The notes under the pieces are model-generated. The model saw only the letters and a list, made by a program, of their open reading frames with translations, had not been told where the DNA came from and did not search any database. 64,000 bases of DNA from positions 489,245 to 553,244 of the forward strand of contig NZ_JACHIN010000002.1 in the NCBI RefSeq assembly GCF_014203235.1. Reading direction: 5' to 3'. This document shows positions 44,601 to 52,620 of the stretch, piece by piece; within the stretch, counting starts at the first letter, position 1; every line of letters starts with the position of its first letter. Both the position numbers and the translations under genes were made by a program. Origin of the DNA: Nonomuraea endophytica. Its GTDB lineage: Bacteria > Actinomycetota > Actinomycetes > Streptosporangiales > Streptosporangiaceae.

Positions 44601-45101
44601 GACCACCATGCCGACGACGTCGCCGCGATCGAGGTGCCAGGCGGGAGTGCCGGAGAACCCGCCCTTGATGTCGAACCGGCTGCCCTCCTCGACGTCGACC
44701 TGGAGCCAGCCGTCCGCCTGGGCGCCGCGGAGCACGCCCACGCTCCACACGCCCTGCTCCTTGCCGTCGGGAAAGCCGACCATGGCGACCCGCTCGTCGA
44801 AGGAGGCGTGGTCGACGAGCGGCGCGGGCTGGACGTCCACGCTCCGGCCGAGGCGGAGTACGGCGACGTCGCGTGCCCCGTCCCAGAGCATGATCTCGGC
44901 ATCGAGCCGGGCGCCACCGGGCAGGAAGGCCACCGACACGCGGCCCTCCGGCGGGGAGTCCGGCTCGAACTCGACGCCGGTGGCGAGACTCACCACGTGG
45001 GCCGCGGTGATCAGATGCTCGCCGGTCACGGGGAAGGCCGCCCCCACCGGCCGCCCATCCCGGCCCAGGACGCCGGCCACGCTCGGGGCGCTCGTCCGCA
45101 T
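41676..45101 (-). CDS. trypsin-like protease - nSTAND NTPase - TM - beta-propeller-like protein
   Basis: A 1141-aa multidomain protein. Residues 1-~190 are a trypsin-like protease with a complete triad: His35 (TAAHVV), Asp78 (RDVAVLRL) and Ser150 (GGFSGTPA). A STAND NTPase of the nSTAND1 type follows, introduced by SPFRGLLPFGPEHAASFFGR, with Walker A GPSGVGKS (240-247) and Walker B LILVVDQLEEVL (322-333). An Arg-rich stretch and one TM helix (about 625-647) precede a C-terminal region with WD/propeller-like strands (LSADRRYAAATY, ARLDDMSLAESVGSPAF). ATG 45101 was chosen (no clear ribosome site; GTG 45110 possible). Divergent from a Trypco1 gene; this pairing is known from predicted NTP-dependent conflict systems. 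Probably senses an invader and triggers proteolysis. Confidence 0.85.
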   Translation of the reverse strand: MRTSAPSVAGVLGRDGRPVGAAFPVTGEHLITAAHVVSLATGVEFEPDSPPEGRVSVAFLPGGARLDAEIMLWDGARDVAVLRLGRSVDVQPAPLVDHASFDERVAMVGFPDGKEQGVWSVGVLRGAQADGWLQVDVEEGSRFDIKGGFSGTPAWHLDRGDVVGMVVAAWTGGRRSGYLIPTAQLLEAWPGLRDAVRPISPFRGLLPFGPEHAASFFGRSDEVDRISRLVVERPVVTVTGPSGVGKSSIIQAGVIPRLQGLAVAHFRPGQGRSPLHALALALSRGDPADRLTRADELARHLERGAMPELVRSVLDQLGASRLILVVDQLEEVLSAPAEQRTAFARALLHAERPNSALGVLAALRTDYLTPILRDPELAPLAAGERTINVGELSTRGLRAAVLEPIVRIPLVEYERGLAVRLLDDLGVGPGRLPLLQFTLAQLWERQSDGKLTHQAYEEIGGVREGLNRFAEQVWAELTVGEQRDAERLLIQLTRPDPEGQEITRRSAPREQLDAAQWAVAQRLAVSRLVVVDEGRRADLVHEALVTRWTRLRKLAGQAREFRLWQESLRRRIALWRRHDRRPARLLAGADLGDALRRLRERPADLSEEEREFIDLSVRRRRHVRRRRAAALAVVVAAGLAVWIPLSGAVSANAAQTLLDRAQQRAATDPYGAAQLAIRAYRTRDTPDTRKKIHDLYGGALSLTRIISDTSVGVVSFKGESRPGGSLSGKISTDGRALLTRSPDSRVVLWQLGNGAANPVTLPAEGGASANHITLSADRRYAAATYTARIEVTPYSRVPDGRCVIKVPDSPTAHLAFTVVRTCLVVTDLARMDTAFALVLPDNVVPGGVSIDPEGKSVGLVTTVAGKTGLMRWDLPTGKPLPSVPLEVGPSDSISFFRLIPGGAVLGHLVFSADAKAGKQNATGHRLLRLAFGGATTMLHESLASSIITMSGDGRRVAAFEEREKQPAFLVWDTGTGRQIARLDDMSLAESVGSPAFDATGSILHNTWLDFPVTQPSSLSLKDVQAFAAQLSDAQPVTRWSIPGGERAQQLRLPMAWRTLLPIGEDAFALVTADQIGLLLPSGGQSAADRLAAMAAQGVEVASPGVEAELAHLCRVYGELDAESDEIKKLVPDGAHTDPLCP

Positions 45102-45149
45102 GCGAACCACGCTAAGCCCAAACGGCCTGGCTTGCCGTACGCTCCCTTC

Positions 45150-45470
45150 GTGACCTACGTGGAGATACCGCTGGACGGCGGCGGCAGGCTGGTCGTCGAG
45201 GTTGAGCCCGCGGAAGCCGAGGAGATCCAGCGGGCCGGTCGCGCCGGCCGCGCCCTCCGCCAGGCCGGCAGCACCCTGCAGGCGGCGATCACCAGCGTGA
45301 CCCCCGCGGTGGAGAGCATCGCGCGCAAGCTGCGCGACATCGAGAACCCGCCGGACCGGCTGGAGCTCACCTTCGGCATCAAGATCTCCGGCGAGGCCGA
45401 CGTGGCCATCGCCAAGACCTCCTCGGAGGCGCAGTTCCAGGTCGTCCTCGAATGGGGACAGACCGGCTGA
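45150..45470 (+). CDS. Trypco1 (trypsin-co-occurring, CU044_2847-like) domain protein
   Basis: A 106-aa protein beginning at GTG 45150. An N-terminal strand pair (MTYVEIPLDGGGRLVVEVEP) leads to a helical centre with AAITSVTPAVESIARKLRDI and a C-terminal LTFGIKISGEADVAIAKT...FQVVLEWG block, the recognisable Trypco1 pattern. It diverges from the trypsin-nSTAND gene with 48 bp between the starts. Trypco domains are thought to be sensors or targets of the associated trypsin-like proteases in conflict systems; the exact role is unproven. Confidence 0.82.
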   Translation: MTYVEIPLDGGGRLVVEVEPAEAEEIQRAGRAGRALRQAGSTLQAAITSVTPAVESIARKLRDIENPPDRLELTFGIKISGEADVAIAKTSSEAQFQVVLEWGQTG

Positions 45471-45536
45471 CACCTGAAAAACACATTGCCGCAGGTAGGC
45501 AATGAAAAGTATGGTTTTGCGCTCGTGATCAGAGTC

Positions 45537-46748
45537 ATGGAACGGGTGCTGCCGGCCCGGCTGGGGACAGGGTTCCGGTGGTTGCTCGCGTCGAGCTGGC
45601 TGACGAACCTCGGCGACGGGCTCGCGGCCGCCGCCGGGCCGTTGCTGATCGCGACGCTGACCCGCGATCCCCTGATGATCTCACTGTCGGCGCTGGTGGG
45701 CTGGGCCCCGCAGCTGCTCTTCAGCCTCTACGCGGGGGTGCTGTCGGACCGGCACGACCGGCGCCGGATCGTGATGTTCGCGAACCTGGCCCGCGCGGTG
45801 GTGCTCGCGGCGCTCGTCGTGCTCGTGGCCACCGGCACGGTGACGGTGGTGACGGCGCTGATCATGCTGACGCTCCGGGCCGTCGCCGAGGTGTTCGCCG
45901 ACAACGCGACGGCCACACTGACCCCGACGATGGTCGACCGGGACGATCTCGTGATCGCCAACGCCCGGCTGGGCACCGGGTTCATCACGCTCAACCAGCT
46001 CGCCGGGCCGCCGATCGGCGCGGCGCTGTTCGCCGTGGGCTACACCTGGCCGTTCGCCAGCCAGCTGCTGCTGGTGCTGGCGGGGGTCCTGCTGGTCAGC
46101 CGGATCAGCCTGCCGCCCCACGGCCGCCAGGCCGGCGACCCCAAGCCCGACACGATCCGGGAGCTCGTCGCCGGGTTCCGGTGGACCATCAAGCACGCGG
46201 CGGTACGCACGCTGGCGCTCACCATCCTGATCTTCAACTTCACGTTCGGCGCCGCCTGGTCGGTGCTCGTCCTGTATGCCCAGGACCAGCTCGGCCTCGG
46301 CGCCATCGGCTTCGGCCTGATGAGCACCATCAGCGGCATCGGCGGGCTCGTCGGCACCGCCCTGTACGGCGCGATCACCCGCCGGGTCAGCCTCGGCGCG
46401 CTGATGCGGATCGGGCTCATCATCGAGACCCTCACCCACCTGGGGCTGGCCCTCACCCATTCACCGTGGGTGGCCGGCGGCATCTTCCTCGTCTTCGGGG
46501 CGCACGCCTTCATCTGGGGCACCACCTCGGTCACCGTCCGCCAGCGGGCGGTCCCGCACGAACTGCAGGGCCGGGTGGGCGCCGTCAACACCATCTGCGT
46601 CTTCGGCGGCCTGGTCGTCGGTTCCCTGATCGGCGGCATCCTGGCCACCCGCTTCGGGGTGTCGGCGCCGTTCTGGTTCGCTTTCGCCGGCTCCGCGGTG
46701 TTCGTGGTGCTGTTGTGGCGGCAGCTGCTGCACATCGCCCACGACTAG
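45537..46748 (+). CDS. MFS transporter (enterobactin/macrolide-exporter type)
   Basis: A 403-aa MFS protein with 12 predicted TM segments. The N-terminus MERVLPARLGTGFRWLLASS continues into WLTNLGDGLAAAAGPLLIA, and SDRHDRRRI is the conserved loop 2-3 motif. It belongs to the MFS_3 group of small-molecule exporters. ATG 45537 is preferred over upstream GTG 45525; neither has a strong ribosome site. It is convergent with the ProC-like gene, their stops only 2 bp apart. Substrate unknown. Confidence 0.85.
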   Translation: MERVLPARLGTGFRWLLASSWLTNLGDGLAAAAGPLLIATLTRDPLMISLSALVGWAPQLLFSLYAGVLSDRHDRRRIVMFANLARAVVLAALVVLVATGTVTVVTALIMLTLRAVAEVFADNATATLTPTMVDRDDLVIANARLGTGFITLNQLAGPPIGAALFAVGYTWPFASQLLLVLAGVLLVSRISLPPHGRQAGDPKPDTIRELVAGFRWTIKHAAVRTLALTILIFNFTFGAAWSVLVLYAQDQLGLGAIGFGLMSTISGIGGLVGTALYGAITRRVSLGALMRIGLIIETLTHLGLALTHSPWVAGGIFLVFGAHAFIWGTTSVTVRQRAVPHELQGRVGAVNTICVFGGLVVGSLIGGILATRFGVSAPFWFAFAGSAVFVVLLWRQLLHIAHD

Positions 46749-46750
46749 GG

Positions 46751-47515
46751 CTATCTGAGCCGGGCGAGCAGGTCGTCGAGGACCTTGCCGAGCGCTTCGG
46801 AGTTGGCGTCGTTGAACCAGGTGGTCCGGACGCGTTCGTTGCTCCCGTTCGGGGTCTCGTGGTCGGCGGCGAGCTGGGCCAGGGAGCGGCCCTCGTCGCC
46901 CAGGCTGCGTCCGACGCCCTGGAACAGGCTGCGGACGTAGCGGTCCGCGACCTCGGCCGGCACGCCCTGGCCGACGGCCCACGACGCGAGCGTGGCGAGG
47001 TAGGAGTAGTGGGTGGTCAGCGTCCCCGTCAGCGCGGAGAAGACGCTGAAGGCCGCCTCGTCCTCGACCGGGAGCGCTCCGCCCAGGCGCTCGAAGAGCG
47101 CGTCCACGTCCGGGTGCGACGGGCACGTCACCGTGACGGAGTCACGTTCGCGTACCGGTGGCAGCGGGATGGCCCGCACCACGGGGACGTCGGTGGCGAG
47201 GATCCGGCGCAGCTCGTCGATGCCGACACCGGCCAGCAGGCTGACCACGATCTTGCCCGGGTCCACCCGCAGGCCGGTAAGCGCTTCCTGCCGGTCGTAC
47301 GGGCGTACGGCGATGATGACCAGCTCGGCGCGGTCCACCACGGCCTGGTTGTCCGCGCACACCCGCACACTCTCGTACGACGAGGACAGCTCCGCGGCCG
47401 TGCGCGCGCCCCGCGGGGAGAGGAACACCTCGGGAGGCTCCTCGGCTCCCTCACACAGGCCCACCACGATGGCCCGGCCGATCTCGCCCACGCCGATGAT
47501 ACCGATGCGCTTCAT
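46751..47515 (-). CDS. pyrroline-5-carboxylate reductase-like (ProC family) oxidoreductase
   Basis: A 254-aa NAD(P)-dependent enzyme. The Rossmann motif IGIIGVGEIGRAI is at the N-terminus, and VIIAVRPYDRQEAL and KIVVSLLAGVGIDELR mark the ProC/coenzyme-F420-dependent fold. The C-terminal helical dimer domain holds LTGTLTTHYSYLATLASWAV, which departs from the usual DxxTALSGSGPAY motif of true P5C reductases, so the substrate may differ. ATG 47515 has GAAGGAAG at ideal spacing; the ATG 15 nt upstream would overlap that site. Confidence 0.78.
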   Translation of the reverse strand: MKRIGIIGVGEIGRAIVVGLCEGAEEPPEVFLSPRGARTAAELSSSYESVRVCADNQAVVDRAELVIIAVRPYDRQEALTGLRVDPGKIVVSLLAGVGIDELRRILATDVPVVRAIPLPPVRERDSVTVTCPSHPDVDALFERLGGALPVEDEAAFSVFSALTGTLTTHYSYLATLASWAVGQGVPAEVADRYVRSLFQGVGRSLGDEGRSLAQLAADHETPNGSNERVRTTWFNDANSEALGKVLDDLLARLR

Positions 47516-47543
47516 GGTGTCTTCCTTCATGTGTTCAGCCAGA

Positions 47544-47780
47544 TCAGGACCATCGTGCGGGAATCTTCCCAGATGCGGCCGATTCGGTCGGCCGCCCGGT
47601 CAGGTCGCCGTCGGCGAGCGCGGCCAGGATCCGCTCGTGCCGCGGGGCCGCGTGGCTCTCGCGGTCGCCGTCGCGCATGTACGCCGGCTCGTAGCGAGCC
47701 ACCCGGATCCGGAGCGCGTTGACCATCTCGCGCAGGCTGGTGTTGGGGCAGGCGGCCACGAACGGCTCCGCTGACCCCAT
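47544..47780 (-). pseudogene. C-terminal fragment of a GntR (FCD) regulator
   Basis: A 78-codon frame encodes NTSLREMVNALRIRVARYEP and RHERILAALADGDLTGR, which read as the last helices of a FadR C-terminal (FCD) domain. The HTH and the metal-binding first half are absent, and the preceding DNA holds the DUF6510 gene instead. It is most likely a truncated gene; expression as a small protein cannot be excluded. Confidence 0.6.
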
Positions 47781-47789
47781 GTGCCTATT

Positions 47790-48050
47790 TTAGGGGCCGA
47801 GCGGTATGCGCAGCGAGACGGCCCCGCGCAGGTCCAGCCAGGCCGTCTCCGGCCCGCGGACCAGCCGCATCACCACCTCGTCACACCCCGGGCAGCGCGC
47901 GACCAGCCCCGGATCGGGCCCGTAGACCCGCAGACCGGCGACCGGACCGACCAGCCCGCACGAGGCGCACGTACCCGAGGCCTTGGACAGATCGACGGCG
48001 AAGATCTCGCTGAGCGGTCCGGCCATCGCGTTGCCGTCGACGTGGTTCAT
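47790..48050 (-). CDS. DUF6510 zinc-ribbon-like protein
   Basis: An 86-aa protein starting MNHVDGNAMAGPLSEIFAVD, with two CxxC knuckles (CASC and CPGC) that predict a zinc ribbon. It is a conserved small actinobacterial family (DUF6510) commonly beside a molybdopterin oxidoreductase and FAD reductase, as here. The ATG overlaps the FAD-reductase stop (ATGA). The function is unknown; a helper for the redox pair is inferred. Confidence 0.8.
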   Translation of the reverse strand: MNHVDGNAMAGPLSEIFAVDLSKASGTCASCGLVGPVAGLRVYGPDPGLVARCPGCDEVVMRLVRGPETAWLDLRGAVSLRIPLGP

Positions 48051-48715
48051 GAGGACGCTCCAAAGCGCTCGGTCTTGACGCGTGCAGGATCGTGGCCGAG
48101 CCCCACGAGCAGATCGGCCGCCGCCTCGACGAACCCGGTCGGCCCGCACACGAAACAGTCAGGACCCGGCCCCGGCAGGTCCGCGGCGGTGAGGCGGCTG
48201 TTGCGCACCCGGGTGTAGACCAGCGACGCCTCGACGCCGGGATCGGGTTTACGCAGCTCGTCGGCGTAGTAGAGCTGCTCGGGCGAGCGAAGCGAGTAGA
48301 TCAGCTGGAACGGCGTCGCCACGCCCGCCACGCGCCGGGTCCTGATCATCGCCATGAGCGGCACGATCCCGGCGCCCCCGGCAACCAGCAGGACCGGCGC
48401 CGGATCATCCGGCCGCCACACGAACCAGCCCCCGACCGGCCCCCGGATCTCCAACTGGTCATCCGGCTCCATGACCTGGGTGAGGTAAGGCGAGACCTCC
48501 CCGTCCTCCAGGCGCTGCACGGTCAGCTCGACGCCCTGGGTGGTGGCCAGGGAGTAGCTGCGGCGGGCGGTGTAGCCGTCTTCGGCGGTCAGCCGTACGT
48601 CCACGTGCTGGCCCGCCAGATGACCGGGCCAGCCGGGCACGTCGAAGACCAGCGTACGAGCGGACGGAGTCTCATCCCGCGTCTCGATCAGCCGCGCTGA
48701 TTGCCACTTAGTCAT
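48047..48715 (-). CDS. ferredoxin-reductase-type FAD/NAD(P)-binding oxidoreductase
   Basis: A 222-aa protein. The N-terminal FAD barrel carries RRSYSLA; the C-terminal NAD(P) half carries GGAGIVPLMAMIRTR and a CGPTGFVEAAADLL end. There is no iron-sulphur domain. ATG 48715 overlaps the last codons of the molybdopterin enzyme gene (8 nt). It probably exchanges electrons between NAD(P)H and that enzyme. Confidence 0.88.
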   Translation of the reverse strand: MTKWQSARLIETRDETPSARTLVFDVPGWPGHLAGQHVDVRLTAEDGYTARRSYSLATTQGVELTVQRLEDGEVSPYLTQVMEPDDQLEIRGPVGGWFVWRPDDPAPVLLVAGGAGIVPLMAMIRTRRVAGVATPFQLIYSLRSPEQLYYADELRKPDPGVEASLVYTRVRNSRLTAADLPGPGPDCFVCGPTGFVEAAADLLVGLGHDPARVKTERFGASS

Positions 48716-49304
48716 CGGAGTACCGCTGCTCACGCCACGGATCGCCGTAGTTGTGATACCCGGCGGTCTCCCAGAAGCCCGGATGGTCCTGGTTCAGCAG
48801 GCGGATTCCGCGTACCCACTTGGCCGACTTCCAGAAGTACAGATGCGGCACCAGCAGCCGCGCCGGCCCGCCATGCCGAGGCTCCAGCTCTTCCCCGTCG
48901 AAGCGATGGACGATCCACGCCTTTCCATCCAGCAGATCCTCCAACGGCAGGTTGGTCGTGTAGCCCCCATAGGAGTAGACCAGCGCGTACTCGGCGGCAG
49001 TCTCGACATCCTCGAAAAGCACATCCAGCGAGACGCCCTGCCAGGTCGTGTCCAGCTTGGACCAGGTCGTCACACAATGAATGTCAACCGTCGGCGTCTC
49101 GACCGGCAGTCCCATCAGTTCTTCCCACGTCCACCGATGCACCCGCTCGGCCTCGGTGTCGATGGCGAACTCCCACCTGTCCAGCGGAACCCGCGGAGTG
49201 GGCCCGGCCGACAACACCGGAAAATCCTCGGTCAGATACTGACCTGGTGGAAGCCGATCATCCTTACGCTGCTTACCGCGAAACCCGCGGGAGAAGACGC
49301 TCAT
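48708..49304 (-). CDS. sulfite-oxidase-fold molybdopterin-dependent oxidoreductase
   Basis: A 198-aa protein of the oxidored_molyb family. Cys77 in VDIHCVTTWSKLD is the expected molybdenum ligand, and later blocks YSYGGYTTNLPLEDLLDG and HGGPARLLVPHLYFWKSAKW are conserved. It has no signal peptide or twin-arginine motif, so it is a cytosolic member. Its ATG overlaps the upstream lipoprotein stop (ATGA). The substrate is not known; the neighbouring FAD reductase should serve as its redox partner. Confidence 0.88.
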   Translation of the reverse strand: MSVFSRGFRGKQRKDDRLPPGQYLTEDFPVLSAGPTPRVPLDRWEFAIDTEAERVHRWTWEELMGLPVETPTVDIHCVTTWSKLDTTWQGVSLDVLFEDVETAAEYALVYSYGGYTTNLPLEDLLDGKAWIVHRFDGEELEPRHGGPARLLVPHLYFWKSAKWVRGIRLLNQDHPGFWETAGYHNYGDPWREQRYSDD

Positions 49305-49804
49305 GTCTCACCATCACTTCGTTCAACGGGCCAACGCCCCCATCCAGTATCCCGCAACCCGCCAGACCAGATACAGGTGGACGACGCACCGAGGAAGAGG
49401 CTGTCATCCTTGGCCCTGGTAAGGGAGAGCTTGAATCCGTCAGGCTGTGACTCCCCACTCAGGTCCGGGTTGCCATTACTCCCTACGGCGACGATGCGAT
49501 GACCTCGTGACTGCCAAAATGCCCGAATTTGTCGAGAAATAGCCATATTTTGATCCTTCGGGGCATCGCGCAGCCAGTAGGCGCGGCTCACGATGATCCG
49601 ATTTTCGGAGGCATCTTCGCCCAGGCAACCACTTGGCGCGTTGAAGGACGGAAGCACCTCCAGCTTGGGTCTCGGGGTGATCGCGTGGGCCGTCTCGCTG
49701 ATCAGCTCGTCAATCCGGCCAACCGCTTGCGTCTGGGTAAGCGTGGGTTTGTCCGCGGCGCAGCTCGTCAGGAGGAGGGCGAGAGCGAGGAGAGCACGGG
49801 GCAC
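49301..49804 (-). CDS. small lipoprotein of unknown function
   Basis: A 167-aa protein with a short signal sequence ending in a lipobox (LLTSC, Cys15). The mature part contains PSGCLGEDASENRIIVSRAYWLR and SLFLGASSTCIW, with two cysteines that may form a disulphide. I recognise no named family. The start is a GTG 4 bp after the DUF1023 stop, with AGGTGAC upstream, so it is coupled to that gene and to the molybdopterin enzyme after it. Confidence 0.7.
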   Translation of the reverse strand: MPRALLALALLLTSCAADKPTLTQTQAVGRIDELISETAHAITPRPKLEVLPSFNAPSGCLGEDASENRIIVSRAYWLRDAPKDQNMAISRQIRAFWQSRGHRIVAVGSNGNPDLSGESQPDGFKLSLTRAKDDSLFLGASSTCIWSGGLRDTGWGRWPVERSDGET

Positions 49805-49808
49805 ATCG

Positions 49809-51542
49809 TCACCTGTTCAGCTTGGGAGCAAGCGCGGGGTCGAACTCGGGCATGAGGAGTTGAGGCTGATCGTCACGGGGCGGGGGCGAAGTAAGTTGGT
49901 CGAACTCCCCGTTGATGAGCCGGCCCATGTTGCGCAGTGAGGCGGAGTCAGCGTCCCAATAGCTGCTGTGAGCGGCCGTGTAGACCTCCCGGCCCACGGG
50001 GAAACGTTGGGCCCCGAACGCATCGTCCCCCGGATCCGCCCCGAAGCTGCCCAGTGTGGCGACCGGATCGCCGCCGGCCTCGCCTACCCATACGTGTCCG
50101 GGGGCGAGGCCGAGTTCGCTGGCGTGGTTGACGCCTACGCCGGGGCTGCCGAGGAGGATGAGGTCGTCGGCCAGGCGGCCCGGACGGAGGGTGGCGGCGT
50201 GGCCGCTGGTGAGGGAGCCGTAGCTGTGGCCGATGACGACGGAGCGGGCCGTACTGGATGGGTGGTGGGAGGCGCGCAGGCCGTCGGTGAAGGAGGCCAG
50301 GGCGGCGCCGCCTTTCGTGGCCGCGCCTTGGAAGGCTACGGATTTGGCTGGGTCGAACAGGCCGGGGTCGATCTGGGGGGCGTCGTAGCCCAGCCAGGTG
50401 ATCGAGGCTATGGACTTTCCGCCTCCGGTTACCGCGGCTTGGCGCCACAGGGCTCGGGCGCGTTCTAGGTCGCCGTGGGCGGCGTCCAGGCCGGAGGTGA
50501 GGCCGGAGACGTTGGTGACGGTGATGTCGGCGGTGTCGGGGTCGCCCCAGGAGATGATCAGCCTGCCGTTGCCGGTCAGGTCGACGGCGAGGAGCAGCGG
50601 TTTCGGGTAGCCGGGTTGGGGCTGGAGTTCTTGTTCGATGAGTTCCAGGCGGCGGAGCTGGTTGGCGATCTTCTCCCAGCGGCCCAGGTCTGTGGGGTGG
50701 TCGAATTCCTCCAGTTCTGTGGTTAGGCGGGCCTTCTCTGTGCTCAGCCAGTGGCGGTTGGCCTGGTCGCGGATGGCCGCGGGCAGGCCGTTGAGGTTGC
50801 CGAAGCCGGGGAGGGTGGTTAGTCGATGGCCTTCCGGCACAGCGTGCCACCAGGCGTTCACGCGGGCGGCCAGGCTTGTGTCCTGGCCGCTTTCCTGTAC
50901 GGCGAGCAGCGCACGGACCGCCGAGGCATCTCCGGCGGCCACCTGGTTCAGGAGCTGCCGCACCTGACCGGAGCCAGGCTCATGGGCGCCGAACAGGTCA
51001 TACGCGGCCAGCCCTGCGGGAAGCGCGCTCCAGGGGACGGAACGCTGGATGCGGGACAGGCGCTGTCGCAGGTCCCGGCCGCTTTCGACGGACCAACCGG
51101 CCACCTGGCCGAGGGTGTGGCCTGGCTGGGACGACAGACCGTGGGCGGTCAGTTCGGAGGCCAGGCGGGCGCCGGCCGACGCGAGCGCGTGGCCCGCGTG
51201 GTCGAGGGCCGATATCAGCGTGGTCATCGCGTGCGGGTCGATTCCGCGGAACGTGCCCGCGGGGGCATTTGCGCCGGTCGGTGCCGTGGTCATGGCGGGG
51301 ATGGTGAGGTTCGGGCCGCCGTGCCGTACGACCGCGTCGCCCAGGGCGCGCATCGCGGCGGACAGCGAGGACTGGAGTCTGGTCCGGTGCCCGGCTAGGT
51401 CGGTCGTGAACGCCGTGGCGCCGCCCCCGACCCAGGCGTGGGCGTGCATCAGCCGGGCGGCGGTGTCCAGTGCGGCGTGGTGTTCGATGGCCAGTGCCGT
51501 CACTCGTTTGAAGGCTTCCAGCGCCGCCGCGTACTCCGCCAT
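49809..51542 (-). CDS. DUF1023 alpha/beta hydrolase with WXG100-like N-terminus
   Basis: A 577-aa protein. The N-terminal ~100 residues are helical, with HAHAWVGGGATAF recalling WXG-type proteins. A middle helical region leads to the DUF1023 hydrolase core with SVVIGHSYGSLTSG (Ser near residue 436) and VWVGEAGGDPVATLG. This is a widespread actinobacterial family, possibly linked to type VII secretion. It has no classical signal peptide. It is the first gene of the operon leading into the lipoprotein. Confidence 0.82.
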   Translation of the reverse strand: MAEYAAALEAFKRVTALAIEHHAALDTAARLMHAHAWVGGGATAFTTDLAGHRTRLQSSLSAAMRALGDAVVRHGGPNLTIPAMTTAPTGANAPAGTFRGIDPHAMTTLISALDHAGHALASAGARLASELTAHGLSSQPGHTLGQVAGWSVESGRDLRQRLSRIQRSVPWSALPAGLAAYDLFGAHEPGSGQVRQLLNQVAAGDASAVRALLAVQESGQDTSLAARVNAWWHAVPEGHRLTTLPGFGNLNGLPAAIRDQANRHWLSTEKARLTTELEEFDHPTDLGRWEKIANQLRRLELIEQELQPQPGYPKPLLLAVDLTGNGRLIISWGDPDTADITVTNVSGLTSGLDAAHGDLERARALWRQAAVTGGGKSIASITWLGYDAPQIDPGLFDPAKSVAFQGAATKGGAALASFTDGLRASHHPSSTARSVVIGHSYGSLTSGHAATLRPGRLADDLILLGSPGVGVNHASELGLAPGHVWVGEAGGDPVATLGSFGADPGDDAFGAQRFPVGREVYTAAHSSYWDADSASLRNMGRLINGEFDQLTSPPPRDDQPQLLMPEFDPALAPKLNR

Positions 51543-51776
51543 GACCGGCTCAGGATGCCAGGCCGGACGCCTCTTCCTCAGGTGGTCGGCGGCTTGCCCG
51601 GGTTCCTGGATGTTTGGCCATTAGGTCTACTCATCGCGGCCGTGGTCTCGCCGATGCCGGGCTTGAGGAACCGGCGACGGGACTGTGCGGCTGCCGGGGG
51701 AGGTCGATCCGCGCGTGGTCGCGGCGCCGGATGCGGTCGGTTGGGGACGATCGCGTGCCGACGATGGGCTGATCGG

Positions 51777-52610
51777 TCAGAACAGGGTGAGCGGGGGCTC
51801 TTCGGCGACCGGCTCCGGCAGGGGTGTGAGGTCGGGGAGTTGGGCGCGTACCTCGTCGTGGAAGCGGCGGGCCAGGGTCAGCGCCTCGGCGTTGTCGGGG
51901 GTGTGGATGAAGACGGTCGGCGATCGGCCTTCGCGGAGCCAGGCCGCGGTCGTTTCCACCCAGAAGTGCCAGCCTTCTACGGTTTTGGTGGTGTCGTCGC
52001 GGCCCAGGTAGCGGACGATGGGGCGTTCGGTGAGGGCGTGCGAGCGGCGGGGGACGCGGGGTTTCTTGGTCCACGCGTCCCGCTCGGCGTCGCTGGTCGG
52101 CGGGCTTTCGAAGAGCGTGACGGTGTCGAACGGCACCCATTCGGTATCCAGCCCGCCCAGCAACCGCTCCAGGTCGCCGATGGACGGGGCGTGGTCGAAG
52201 AAGGCGCGGTGCCGTACCTCGACCGCGTAGTTGTAGGCGGCGGGCATGCGGCGCAGGAACGTGGCCAGCACGCCCAGGTCGGACGGGGAGAAAGAGCTGG
52301 GCAGCTGCACCCAGAGGGCGTGGGCGCGGGAGCCTAGGGGTTCGATGGCGTGCAGGAAGGCGCGGACCTGGTCGCCGACGTCGCCGAGCCGGCCTTCGTG
52401 GGTGATCGTCTTGGGTAGCTTGATCACGAAGCGGAAGTCGGCCGGGGTCTGCGCCGCCCAGGTCTCGACGGTGGTGCGGGACGGCGTGGCGTAGAAGGTG
52501 GTGTTGCCTTCGACCGCGTTGCACCGGGTGGCGTAGGAGCCGAGCCGCTCCTCCTGGGGAAGCCCCCACCGGGCATGACTCCACATCGCGCATCCCACGT
52601 GTAGATCCAT
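51777..52610 (-). CDS. DUF72 (YecE-like) TIM-barrel protein
   Basis: A 277-aa protein of the DUF72 family: CNAVEGNTTFYATPS, FRFVIKLPKTITHEGRL and YAVEVRHRAFF are its conserved blocks. The fold is a TIM barrel of unknown activity. It begins 10 bp after the TetR stop and is probably co-transcribed with it. Nothing in the sequence links it to the P450. Confidence 0.88.
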   Translation of the reverse strand: MDLHVGCAMWSHARWGLPQEERLGSYATRCNAVEGNTTFYATPSRTTVETWAAQTPADFRFVIKLPKTITHEGRLGDVGDQVRAFLHAIEPLGSRAHALWVQLPSSFSPSDLGVLATFLRRMPAAYNYAVEVRHRAFFDHAPSIGDLERLLGGLDTEWVPFDTVTLFESPPTSDAERDAWTKKPRVPRRSHALTERPIVRYLGRDDTTKTVEGWHFWVETTAAWLREGRSPTVFIHTPDNAEALTLARRFHDEVRAQLPDLTPLPEPVAEEPPLTLF

Positions 52611-52620
52611 GAATCCGACG

